DNA of 64,000 bases from JAAELZ01 sp965209105 (GTDB taxonomy: Bacteria > Pseudomonadota > Gammaproteobacteria > Arenicellales > Poriferihabitantaceae). Made by a program: the position numbers and the translations under genes. The first letter of the stretch is position 1. Each line of letters opens with the position of its first letter. Below, piece by piece: positions 9,673 through 18,950 of the stretch. The stretch covers positions 62,001-126,000 of the forward strand of contig CBDBQB010000006.1 in NCBI GenBank assembly GCA_965209105.1, in the 5' to 3' direction. A model generated the notes under the pieces. It searched no databases. It had not been told where the DNA came from and saw only the letters and a program-made list of their open reading frames with translations.

Positions 9673-11001
9673 TTAAGCGCTGGATTGAGTTATCAAATTG
9701 ATTTTCGGTGTGTGGCTACTCTGTGTCGTGCGGTTAGTCGTTTGGATCATTTTTCCAGATCGCAAATGGGTATCTGGGGTAGTCACGATTCGTTCACCTT
9801 CTGATACGCCTGATAAAATTGAGGTGTCATTTCCACTGGTAGTGCCTGCGCGAATCAGACGCAGCTCAGTTTTTCCGCTGGTGTTTACAATATAGACAGA
9901 AGCTTGGCTGCCGCGCCATATGATCGCTGCGGTGGGTACCAGGATCGTCGTCAGACTGCCTTGGGCACTGTCGGGCACAGAAACGGTGGCGTACATGCCA
10001 GGTGTGGCGGTGCTGTCTTCAGGTAAGGCGAGTTTGATTCTGACAGTGTTGCGCTGGACATCCGCGGATGGAAAGATGCGTACAATTTCCGCCTGCACGG
10101 TTTCACCTCTAGTATCGAAACTCACCGGCAAGGAAAGACCTTCTTTCAAGCCTCGCATTAAGCGAGTGGGGACATCGACCACAACCTGCAAACTAGAAAT
10201 ATCACCGATTCTAAGCAGGGGCTGCCCCGGTTGCACTGCGTCACCCAGTTCGATCATCTTTTCAAGAATGATGGCATCTTGAGGGGCGACGGCCTGCTTG
10301 TCGCGAAACATTGCGTCGATTTGGTCAATATTAGATTCTGCTGCCATTACCATGCTTTTTGCTTGTTCTACCGCAGCACGACTTGAGGAAATACTGGCAT
10401 AGCGATCATAGTCAGAGTCACCCACTCCCATGCTGTCCCCCAAATTTTTAGTCACAAAATGATCAAACATCGAAGGAATGCCCATGCCGCCGCGAGAGCT
10501 GTGCCCATCTGAGATGATGTTTTGGTCGAGCTGAATGTACGAATTGTTCAATTGAGCACGCGCAGTTTGTAAACCGGCTTGAGCAGCGCGACGCTGCGCG
10601 ACCAGACTTTTTTCGTCCAGATCAACAATGGTGTCGCCTGATTTGATTTCCGTGCCTTCGTCGCCGGCAATAAACACGACTCGACCGGGTGCTTGTGCTC
10701 GAATAGTGAGTTCAGTTTTCGGCGTCACGGTACCCCCCAATGCGACAGTTGCTTGACTGGAGGCCGTTTGAATGATCAGCGTCTCATAAGGGTGGTCGCT
10801 ATTGGAAGCGCGCACTTGCTGGCCAGCATCGGTGCTAGCGGCGGTTTGCTGAGTAGCAGCGGCCGCTTGGTGATTTTCCTCATCATCAGAACCACCGCAT
10901 GCTGAGAGCGTCAGCACGGCGAAGACCAAACTAAGAGCGCTAAGGTGAATCTTTCCGCAATGCGGTTGCTTTGATGTCTGAGGCATGTCTATCCAATCCA
11001 A
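9673..11001 (-). CDS. RND efflux periplasmic adaptor lipoprotein (membrane-fusion protein)
   Basis: 442 residues from the first ATG; the second ATG five codons later (MPQTSKQ) is also plausible. A lipoprotein signal ends in the lipobox LSAC near residue 35, followed by GGSDDEE. The body has the two half-motifs of a lipoyl/barrel-sandwich hybrid domain (PGRVVFIAGDEGTEIKSGD and the later VAPQDAIILEKMIELGDAVQ) around an alpha-helical hairpin, then a beta-barrel domain. This is the adaptor that couples an RND permease to an outer-membrane channel. It is intact and precedes the broken permease in the same operon. No outer-membrane channel gene is in the window, so a shared TolC-type channel is inferred. 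Confidence 0.85.
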   Translation of the reverse strand: MDWIDMPQTSKQPHCGKIHLSALSLVFAVLTLSACGGSDDEENHQAAAATQQTAASTDAGQQVRASNSDHPYETLIIQTASSQATVALGGTVTPKTELTIRAQAPGRVVFIAGDEGTEIKSGDTIVDLDEKSLVAQRRAAQAGLQTARAQLNNSYIQLDQNIISDGHSSRGGMGIPSMFDHFVTKNLGDSMGVGDSDYDRYASISSSRAAVEQAKSMVMAAESNIDQIDAMFRDKQAVAPQDAIILEKMIELGDAVQPGQPLLRIGDISSLQVVVDVPTRLMRGLKEGLSLPVSFDTRGETVQAEIVRIFPSADVQRNTVRIKLALPEDSTATPGMYATVSVPDSAQGSLTTILVPTAAIIWRGSQASVYIVNTSGKTELRLIRAGTTSGNDTSILSGVSEGERIVTTPDTHLRSGKMIQTTNRTTQSSHTPKINLITQSSA

Positions 11002-12062
11002 TTTTATTATGTGGCACTGTCAAGCGTGCTTAATATAAAGATGACCCGGCAGTAACGTGTCGTTAGTGCAGGCTACCTTCTTTCGTCAATCTAATTTGAT
11101 CACGGCATAAATCTTTAGCGTATCGTTTCGGCTAAACTTTAAGACCGTATATAACTATATTATAAATAAGTAAATAATGATATAGCCAGCAATCATTGAT
11201 TTGTATTTTTGACTATATTTTCAATTGTACGCTATTACAAATATTAATAAAACAAATACAGTAAACCATTGTTTTATATAACAAATATAGACCAGCAATA
11301 TCCCAATTAAAACAATGGAATTTAGTCTAGACAAAACAAGGCTGATAAAGAAACAGTGCTAATAATAAGCTTAGCAATGCTTAACTGAAGTCTATAGAAA
11401 TTGTAAATAACACTTTAAATAAAGTTTATAAAACATTGAAAAAAAACTATTTACTATAATTTTTTCAAAACAAAAGCGTTTGCCATGGGGTTGCTCGACG
11501 TCCTATTTCATCTTGACAAAACCCTCGTTTCACAAAGGTCTTTCCGTTTTGGCAGTGTTTTGCCAGGGATAAATTCTTTTTGAGTGATGGGCTAAGACGG
11601 TGTGTGCGATCAAAGGTTTTGCGATAGACCTCAGCATAAAACTGCGCTTGAAAACACCTCCCTAAAAAACTGGCCCAAAATGCTCATTTTTGATTGGTCT
11701 TTTATGCGCGCTAAGCTTGTGTTGAAGCCTCTGGGAATAAGCAATTGTCTCCGAGTCCGAATTGCGATTAAAGGCGGGTGGCCATTACGTCAAAGCGCAA
11801 GTGTGTAGAAAGGTGCAGGGCGAAGCCAGGATCAAAATATGAAACTCGATTACTAATAAATTGAGTCTCGTGATATATTCAAAGCGCTCGGAAAATCGAA
11901 AGATTGGTGGCAAAGGAGTCAAGATAGCATTGGCTGTTTAGAGAATATATGAATAGAGTCTCCCGTGGCGTTTAGTGCGCCACAGTGGGCGACAGCCAAA
12001 GTGCGCAAACCCCTAATGTTTCAACTCATGCCAGATTTTCCCGCCTACCTTTCATTGGATAA
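11002..12062. other. 1.06-kb gap without a convincing gene, AT-rich in its first half
   Basis: Between the efflux adaptor (minus) and smc (plus). About 11,090-11,480 is visibly AT-rich with many short A/T runs. The rest is of ordinary composition and holds small hairpins, such as GTGGCG with CGCCAC at 11,965-11,983 and an ACTCGATT/AATTGAGT pair at about 11,844-11,866, but no T-tract terminator. A 68-codon frame at 11,602-11,808 has no coding character. Promoters for both neighbours must be here. A small RNA gene is possible, but I see no known family. Confidence 0.5.
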
Positions 12063-15000
12063 ATGAAGCTCAAAAAAATAGCTGTTTCTGGCTTCAAATC
12101 ATTTGTCGATCCAACCAATGTTCGTTTTAACGCGCAGATTATTGCTGTAGTCGGGCCCAATGGTTGCGGCAAGTCTAACGTCATTGACGCAGTGCGTTGG
12201 GTCATGGGGGAATCTTCCGCCAAGATGTTACGCGGGGACTCAATGGAGGATGTTATTTTTAACGGATCTTCTTCGAGAAAACCAGTTGGACGGGCGTCGG
12301 TAGAGTTGTTTTTTGACAATAGTCTTGGGCGGATTAAGAGTCACTATCAACAATTTTCGGAAATCGTCATTAAGCGCGTTCTCAGCCGTGATGGGAAATC
12401 CGATTACCGTATAAACGATAAAAAGGTTCGACGCAAAGATGTGCTCGATCTATTTCGAGGGACAGGGTTAGGCCCACGCTCTTATTCAATTATTGAGCAG
12501 GGCATGGTCAGCCGAATTGTTGAAGCCAAGCCTGAAGAATTACGCGCCTATGTTGAAGAAGCGGCTGGCATCTCGCGCTACAAAGATCGGCGCCGCGAAA
12601 CCGAAAACAGAATTCGCCATACTCGCGAAAATGTCGAACGAAGTGAAGATATTCGAAGCGAGCTGTTGGCACAGCTAAGGCGTTTGAAGCGCCAAGCCCA
12701 AGCGGCGGAACGCTATAAAAAATTACAACAAAAACGCAGAGATAAGTTAGCGATATTATATCGATTGCGTTTTGATGCGTTTGGAACGGAAATCAACGAT
12801 GAGCAAAAGGCCTTGGGTCAAGCCACCAACACCGTGGAAAAAAGGCGCGCGGATCAGCGAGAGATCGAAGCGGCAATCGAGCGCAAGCGTAGCGAGCTGG
12901 GCAAAAGTCAAGATGGTTTGAGCGAGGTTCAAGCAGATTTTTATAAGGTGGGCGCTGAGATATCTAAAATTGAGCAGAAAATCGAGCATATCAAGGTCAC
13001 CCAAGCGCAAGACGCCAACGCCTTGGATGAAGTGAATGAGGCGCTGGCGCAACTCGATAATCAGATGGAAGCGGATAATAGTGTGCACAAGGCGCACCGT
13101 GGAGAGTTGGATAAGTTGATGCCTGGTATTCAAGCCGACGAAACAAACCTCGCAATGACGCAAGCCGCATTTGAGCAGGCGCGTGAAGCATTTAATAATT
13201 GGCAAAGTAGCTATACACTGCATCGGCAGAATTTGCTGGCCGAGGCCAGTCGTAAACAGTTACAACTTTCGATTATTGATCAGATCAATCGTCAACAGCA
13301 TCGTGCACAAGACAGGCAAGGGCAGTTAGAAACCGAGCAAACGCGGCTGAAAGAGGCGTTGCAGAGCGCACAGATCAAGCCTTTAGAGGGTCAATTAGAA
13401 GGTGAGCAAGCCAAATTCGACGAACTAAAAATGCAAGTAGAGCAAGCCCAGCGCGCATTGCAAGAAGCTTCCGAAAGTGTCATTAGTATCAAAAATAAAA
13501 TTAATGAGGCGCAAGCGGTATTGAGCACCACCGATGCGCGGGTGCAATCATTGCAAGAGTTTCAAGCGGCGGCCTTAAGTACGCGCCAAGTTGACTATGC
13601 GAAATGGTTAGCAGAGCATCATTTAACGCCCTTGGACAAGGTCGCTGGGCATGTCAAAATTGCTTCCGGCTGGGAGCGCGCCGCAGATCGAATTCTTGCG
13701 CCTTATCTAAATGCGCTGCTCGACCCAAGCGGGCAACATCCCTTTTGGCTGCAAGCGGCAGAGCATGAAGTGACAATGGTGTCCATTGACCGTCAAAGCC
13801 CGCCTGGTCGTGAGTTTCCCCTGCCCTTACTGTCCGAGCACATTGAAGCACAGGGCGTTGATATTGCCGCCTTGGTCGCAGGTGTTTATGTCGCTGAGGA
13901 TGCAGCTACTGCGCAGCAACATCGACTAGAATTACACAATGGTGAGCGTATTGTGACTAAGGCAGGCATTTTATATGGCGCTAATTCGGTTAGTCATGCG
14001 GGTTCAGCCGCACAAAATACGGGCTATTTAGTGCGTGAAGAAGAAATGCAATCACTGATTGCAAAATCTTCAGAGATACAACAAAAAATGAAGGCCTATG
14101 AGCAGGATCTTAAGCGCTTTCAGCAGTCCGAATTAACCGCTCGTGAGCGCATTGAAACGCTGCTTGAATCACAGGATTCTACGCGACAACAGATCACAGA
14201 CTCCCAGCGTGAAATCGTTCAACTCAATACCGCTCAGGAATATACCTCGAGTCGATTGAATATGATTGTCCAAGAATTAAGCGAAATACAATCCCACGAC
14301 TTGGAAGAGAAAACACGCTTAAACGCGGCAACGCTCACCTTACAAGAGGTCGAACAGGGTATCAGCGTGATGGAGGACGATACCACTGGTCTAGCAGACC
14401 AAGAGCAGCAGCTCGATGAAGTTGTCCAGCAATCTAGTCTGGCCTATCGAGACGCACAAAATAAATTACAAACCGCCAAACTTGAGCAAACGCGTCTTGA
14501 AACCGCCTCGTCCTCGCTAGAAAATAGCCTTGAGCGAATGGCCGAACAGTTGAAACAGCATAAGCACCGCAAACAAGCCTTGTTTGCGAAAAGCGAGCAA
14601 AACGAAACGCCGACTCCCGACTTAAGTGAACTGCTTGAAACGCAATTGGCCTCACACAAAGCAATCGAAGCGAAATTATTGTCTGTGCGAGACGAGATTG
14701 CCGCGCTAGACAATACTTTGCGAGAACAACAAACGGAATTATCAAAGTGTATTGAAGCAGTCAATCATGCTCTAGCCGCGCAAGAGCAAACAAAAATGGC
14801 GCTTCAGGATCGTCAAATACGCCAGCAAAGCCTCGCTGAAGAGGCGGCGCGAGATAGTTGCGCAATAGAATCAGTTGAGTTGCCTGAGGCTGGCATTAGT
14901 ATTGAAAGCTGTGAGCATGAGGTTAGCGAGCTCGAACGAAAGGTGGCCTCCATTGGTGCGGTTAACTTGGTGGCGATTGAAGAATACGAATCTCAGAGTG

Positions 15001-15566
15001 AGCGCGCGGATTACCTAGAAAAGCAACATAAAGATTTGCTTGATGCGCTCGATACACTCGAGAAAGTAATTCGCAAGATTGACAAGGAAACACGCATTCG
15101 TTTTGAAGAAACCTATACCGCCTTGAATAAGAGTTTTACCGCCTATTTCCCGAAATTATTTGGAGGAGGGCGCGCTTCATTGAGCTTGACCAGCGAAGAT
15201 TGGTTGACCACGGGTGTGACCGTCATGGCACAACCCCCAGGCAAACGGAACAGTACGATTCATCTCTTATCTGGCGGCGAGAAGGCGTTGACCGCGGTAT
15301 CGCTATTGTTCGCTTTATTCGAGCTAAATCCCGCGCCATTTTGCATGATGGACGAGGTTGACGCGCCGCTAGATGACGCGAATGTTGATCGTTTTTGTGA
15401 TACCTTAAAGTCCTTGTCTGAACACGCACAAATCATTGTGATCACCCATAATAAAATTACTATGCAAGCGGCGCATAATCTCATTGGCGTGACAATGAAT
15501 GAACCGGGTGTTTCGCGCGTCGTATCGGTCGATGTCGATCAGGCGATGGAGTTGGTGGAGGAGTAA
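12063..15566 (+). CDS. smc: Chromosome partition protein SMC
   Basis: 1,167 residues, normal for bacterial SMC. The N-terminal head has Walker A GPNGCGKSNVIDAVRW at about 31-46. Long coiled-coil arms (dense Gln, Glu, Lys, Arg) flank a hinge around residues 520-650. The C-terminal head has the ABC signature LSGGEKALTAVSLLF and Walker B FCMMDEVDAPLDD. SMC dimers with ScpA/ScpB extrude DNA loops and organise the chromosome. Having SMC rather than MukB places this outside the Enterobacterales/Vibrionales group. The stop codon overlaps the start of the next gene by one base, so smc and the zipA-like gene are co-translated. Confidence 0.97.
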   Translation: MKLKKIAVSGFKSFVDPTNVRFNAQIIAVVGPNGCGKSNVIDAVRWVMGESSAKMLRGDSMEDVIFNGSSSRKPVGRASVELFFDNSLGRIKSHYQQFSEIVIKRVLSRDGKSDYRINDKKVRRKDVLDLFRGTGLGPRSYSIIEQGMVSRIVEAKPEELRAYVEEAAGISRYKDRRRETENRIRHTRENVERSEDIRSELLAQLRRLKRQAQAAERYKKLQQKRRDKLAILYRLRFDAFGTEINDEQKALGQATNTVEKRRADQREIEAAIERKRSELGKSQDGLSEVQADFYKVGAEISKIEQKIEHIKVTQAQDANALDEVNEALAQLDNQMEADNSVHKAHRGELDKLMPGIQADETNLAMTQAAFEQAREAFNNWQSSYTLHRQNLLAEASRKQLQLSIIDQINRQQHRAQDRQGQLETEQTRLKEALQSAQIKPLEGQLEGEQAKFDELKMQVEQAQRALQEASESVISIKNKINEAQAVLSTTDARVQSLQEFQAAALSTRQVDYAKWLAEHHLTPLDKVAGHVKIASGWERAADRILAPYLNALLDPSGQHPFWLQAAEHEVTMVSIDRQSPPGREFPLPLLSEHIEAQGVDIAALVAGVYVAEDAATAQQHRLELHNGERIVTKAGILYGANSVSHAGSAAQNTGYLVREEEMQSLIAKSSEIQQKMKAYEQDLKRFQQSELTARERIETLLESQDSTRQQITDSQREIVQLNTAQEYTSSRLNMIVQELSEIQSHDLEEKTRLNAATLTLQEVEQGISVMEDDTTGLADQEQQLDEVVQQSSLAYRDAQNKLQTAKLEQTRLETASSSLENSLERMAEQLKQHKHRKQALFAKSEQNETPTPDLSELLETQLASHKAIEAKLLSVRDEIAALDNTLREQQTELSKCIEAVNHALAAQEQTKMALQDRQIRQQSLAEEAARDSCAIESVELPEAGISIESCEHEVSELERKVASIGAVNLVAIEEYESQSERADYLEKQHKDLLDALDTLEKVIRKIDKETRIRFEETYTALNKSFTAYFPKLFGGGRASLSLTSEDWLTTGVTVMAQPPGKRNSTIHLLSGGEKALTAVSLLFALFELNPAPFCMMDEVDAPLDDANVDRFCDTLKSLSEHAQIIVITHNKITMQAAHNLIGVTMNEPGVSRVVSVDVDQAMELVEE

Positions 15567-16807
15567 TGGAACTACAGCTCGCGCTATTGTCTTTGGGGGT
15601 GATATTGGTGCTTCTGGTGTTTGTGATGAGTCGATATCCCGGTTTACTGGAAGCAGTCAAGCAGCGCTTAAACCGGGGCAACAACGTGAACCCACCAAAG
15701 CTTGAGGGTGCAGCGCAGCGAGATGCCAACACGGCGCCTAGATTTTCAGATGCTAAGCCAGAGGCCGACATGGGCGAGCCACCCGTTTTTGAGTTTTCTC
15801 GCGCTGAAAGTTCCACCCAAGTTGATGCCCATAACGTATTACTCAGCGACGAAGACCCTGACGACAAAGCGTATTACGAGTTGAAGGAAGAACATTCAAG
15901 GGAGGAGCAAGCGCAAGGGGTAACACCAGCCAGCTCGGCTGAAGAACAGGGTGTAGAGCAAGAATCAAGTGGGCCGTTTACGAGTCTCAAACAAATCGAT
16001 TATTGGATCAAGCTAAGTCCTGAGTCTCTAACGACGCAATCGAAAATTCTATCTAAGCTTCGAGATTGGGACAAAATTAATTTCCCTGTGCAGCTACATG
16101 TTTTAACCACCGATGACCCGCATTGGCTTGGTTTAATGGACGTGCAGGGCGATACTGAGATAGCCGATGTTGTTGCTTCATATCAATTAATCAGTCAAGG
16201 CATGGCGACGACAGATGTCGATTTGATGCGGTTCGCTGATTGTGTGGAAATTTTGGCAAACGGGATCTCAGCACCACAACTTCCAATGGCGAGTAATACG
16301 CAGGCAATCGAACAATCCCGAGCTTTGGCCGAGTTTTATGCACGCCACTGCGACCCGGTGACGGTATCGGTCTGCGCGCCAGAAGGTGTCGCCTTTATGG
16401 GTAAGCATATTGAAACCAGCGCCAAGCAGCAGGGGCTAGAATATCTTGACGGTGATTACGTCCGGATTAAGCGTAAAGGTGTAGATGACATTATTTTATA
16501 TCGCATGATCGCGGATGATGCCCCGCACTTTTCAAGTGATATACCTTCTAATACTACGATTCAAAGTGTCAGTTTTACGATGTTGCCCGCGCTCAGTCAG
16601 TCTCCTGCACGCGATGCTAAGGAAATGTTCGATGCGGCGAAAGCTTTTTCATCTCGTGTAAAGGGTAATGTTCGAATGCCGGGCCGTACCGATTTTCAGC
16701 CGGATGAATTGTTAAGCCTTCATAGCACGGTCAGTCGAATGGAAAGGGAAATGCGTCAGGCCGGGCTGGAACCCGGCGGGCAGGAAGTTCGGCGAATATT
16801 CGCTTAA
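15566..16807 (+). CDS. zipA: ZipA-like cell division protein
   Basis: 413 residues. Residues 3-22 are one N-terminal membrane helix (LALLSLGVILVLLVFVM), followed by an acidic, low-complexity linker to about residue 130 and a C-terminal globular domain. This is the ZipA plan: membrane anchor, flexible arm and FtsZ-tail-binding domain that tethers the Z ring. Sequence similarity of the C-terminal part to ZipA is not obvious by eye, so the name leans on the smc-zipA-ligA gene order, which is widespread in gammaproteobacteria. It starts on the smc stop codon, and ligA follows after 18 bases. Confidence 0.75.
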   Translation: MELQLALLSLGVILVLLVFVMSRYPGLLEAVKQRLNRGNNVNPPKLEGAAQRDANTAPRFSDAKPEADMGEPPVFEFSRAESSTQVDAHNVLLSDEDPDDKAYYELKEEHSREEQAQGVTPASSAEEQGVEQESSGPFTSLKQIDYWIKLSPESLTTQSKILSKLRDWDKINFPVQLHVLTTDDPHWLGLMDVQGDTEIADVVASYQLISQGMATTDVDLMRFADCVEILANGISAPQLPMASNTQAIEQSRALAEFYARHCDPVTVSVCAPEGVAFMGKHIETSAKQQGLEYLDGDYVRIKRKGVDDIILYRMIADDAPHFSSDIPSNTTIQSVSFTMLPALSQSPARDAKEMFDAAKAFSSRVKGNVRMPGRTDFQPDELLSLHSTVSRMEREMRQAGLEPGGQEVRRIFA

Positions 16808-16825
16808 ACTCGACCACATTTATCG

Positions 16826-18859
16826 ATGGATAAAGGTTCGCAGGCTGAAGCCACTATTCAAGCCTTGGTGAGGCGCCTCAATCAGCATAACTATCGTTAT
16901 TATGTGCTGGATGATCCGCAAATTCCTGACGCGGAGTATGATCGCTTAATTCAAGAACTTACCCAGCTCGAAACAGACCATCCCGACTTTGTAGTTGCCC
17001 ATTCGCCCACTCAAACGGTTGGCGGGCAAGCTGCCGCCGCTTTTAAGCCGAGTGTTCATTTACAGCCCATGTTTTCTATAAACGACGGCTTTGATGCGCA
17101 AGCAGTTGCAGATTTTGATCGACGGATTAAGACCCGTTTAGCCTTGGATGAAAATGTATCGCTCAATTACTATTGTGAACCGAAATTGGATGGCTTGGCC
17201 GTTAATATTTTGTTTGAAAACGGCTGGATGGTCAATGCCTCAACACGCGGTGATGGCGTCACGGGAGAGCAAGTAACTGAAAACGTCGAACAAATATTAG
17301 GCGAACAGCTCCAACTGAATGGCGCTGACATTCCCGCGCGAATTGAATTACGCGGCGAAGTGTTTATGCGCCGCTCGTCGCTCGAGAAACTCAATCAAAG
17401 TCAGCTCGAGAAGGGCGAGAAATTGTTTGCGAATCCGCGCAATGCAGCGGCCGGTGGATTGCGCCAGATTGATCCTAAAATCAGCGCACAACGACCGCTA
17501 GATTTATACATTTATGGGGTGGGTGCCTGCGAGCCGAATAGTTTGCCCCAGCGCCAAGCGCAGTTATTTAAGTTGATAAAAAGCTGGGGCATGCCTGTTA
17601 CGAATCTCGCGAAGCCAGTCAAGGGGATTGAAGGTTGTTTGAATTACTACGACGATTTACTGGCGCAACGCGACGCAATAGATTTTGATATGGACGGCGT
17701 GGTCTATAAACTAGATAACCGCCAACAACAATCACAATTGGGTGCCACGGCCAAAGCGCCGCGTTGGGTACTTGCGCATAAGTTCCCGGCGCAAGAAGAA
17801 CTCAGCACCATCAAGTCGATCGATATTCAAGTAGGGCGTACTGGCGCTTTGACGCCCGTTGCAAGATTAGTACCTGTGCAGGTGGGCGGGGTGGTGGTAT
17901 CCAACGCCACGCTACACAATAAAAGTGAAATCGAACGCATGGACGTTCGAGTGGGCGATACGGTGGTGGTGCGTCGGGCGGGAGACGTGATCCCCAATAT
18001 CGTGAGGGTTGTCACGGATCAACGCCCTAAGAATACGACGGCCTATCGATTTCCAAGCAAATGTCCAGTGTGCCAATATCCCGTGAGCTACGCCGAGGGC
18101 GGCGTGATCGCGCGTTGCAGTGGCGCGTGGAATTGTGATGCACAACGCAAGGGCATGATTCGGCATTTTGTCTCTCGCAAGGCGATGGATATTGACGGCT
18201 TCGGCACGAAACTCGTTGATCAATTGCTTGATGAGAAAAAAATCTCCACCGCCGCAGATATTTATCGACTTACGCAAGATGATTTGTTGCCCATGGAACG
18301 AATGGCGGAAAAATCTGCGCAGAATTTATTGCGCTCTATTGAAAAAAGTCGCAGCACCCGTTTTGATCGATTTCTATATGCCCTGGGCATTCCTTTGGTG
18401 GGCGAGACTACGGCTACAGCCTTGGCGCAACATTTTGGCACGCTCGAGGCCTTGTACGCCACTGATCTGGAAAGCCTGACTGACATTGACGATATTGGCC
18501 CACTGGTAGCGCAAAGCGTATTGGATTATATGGCGTCAAAGGACAATCGATTGATCATCATCGAAATGACCGAGCAACTCGGCGTGCACTGGCCAGTGCC
18601 GAAAGCCAAGCACATAGACAATACGTCGATCTTTTACAGTAAAACGGTGGTGATCACGGGCAGTTTTGAAGGTAAATCCCGCACAGAATTGAAGCGGCAA
18701 CTTGAAGATCAAGGCGCTAAAGTAACGACGAGCGTTTCTAAAAAAACGGATTATCTAGTGGCGGGTAAAGCGCCGGGAAGTAAAGTAGACAAAGCCATTA
18801 AGCTCGGGGTTGAGGTATTAGACGAAACGGCCTTGAATTTGGTCTGGACAGAGTACTAA
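16826..18859 (+). CDS. ligA: NAD-dependent DNA ligase
   Basis: 677 residues, full length. The adenylation domain contains the nucleophile Lys120 in EPKLDGLAV. An OB fold follows, then a four-Cys zinc finger (CPVCQYP and later ARCSGAWNCD) near residues 412-436, helix-hairpin-helix repeats (LGIPLVGETTATALAQHFG) and a C-terminal BRCT domain from about 600. LigA seals nicks using NAD+ and joins Okazaki fragments. It is the last gene of the smc-zipA-ligA run. Its 3' end faces copA convergently across about 90 bases, in which I see no clear terminator. Confidence 0.98.
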   Translation: MDKGSQAEATIQALVRRLNQHNYRYYVLDDPQIPDAEYDRLIQELTQLETDHPDFVVAHSPTQTVGGQAAAAFKPSVHLQPMFSINDGFDAQAVADFDRRIKTRLALDENVSLNYYCEPKLDGLAVNILFENGWMVNASTRGDGVTGEQVTENVEQILGEQLQLNGADIPARIELRGEVFMRRSSLEKLNQSQLEKGEKLFANPRNAAAGGLRQIDPKISAQRPLDLYIYGVGACEPNSLPQRQAQLFKLIKSWGMPVTNLAKPVKGIEGCLNYYDDLLAQRDAIDFDMDGVVYKLDNRQQQSQLGATAKAPRWVLAHKFPAQEELSTIKSIDIQVGRTGALTPVARLVPVQVGGVVVSNATLHNKSEIERMDVRVGDTVVVRRAGDVIPNIVRVVTDQRPKNTTAYRFPSKCPVCQYPVSYAEGGVIARCSGAWNCDAQRKGMIRHFVSRKAMDIDGFGTKLVDQLLDEKKISTAADIYRLTQDDLLPMERMAEKSAQNLLRSIEKSRSTRFDRFLYALGIPLVGETTATALAQHFGTLEALYATDLESLTDIDDIGPLVAQSVLDYMASKDNRLIIIEMTEQLGVHWPVPKAKHIDNTSIFYSKTVVITGSFEGKSRTELKRQLEDQGAKVTTSVSKKTDYLVAGKAPGSKVDKAIKLGVEVLDETALNLVWTEY

Positions 18860-18950
18860 GGGGCAGGCCATATCAAGTACATTCTTTTTTAGGTCTGTGA
18901 CGCAGTCATCAAGGCCAATGCCTTTGGGCAAGCGCAGTTTTATGCTGGGT

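Noticed and set aside
11602..11808. 68-codon plus-strand frame in the gap before smc
   Set aside because: No ribosome-binding site, no domain-like pattern, and no hydrophobic or charged organisation.
11002..12062. Possible 6S or other conserved RNA in the gap before smc
   Set aside because: I found neither the long double-stranded bubble structure of 6S RNA nor any other family signature.
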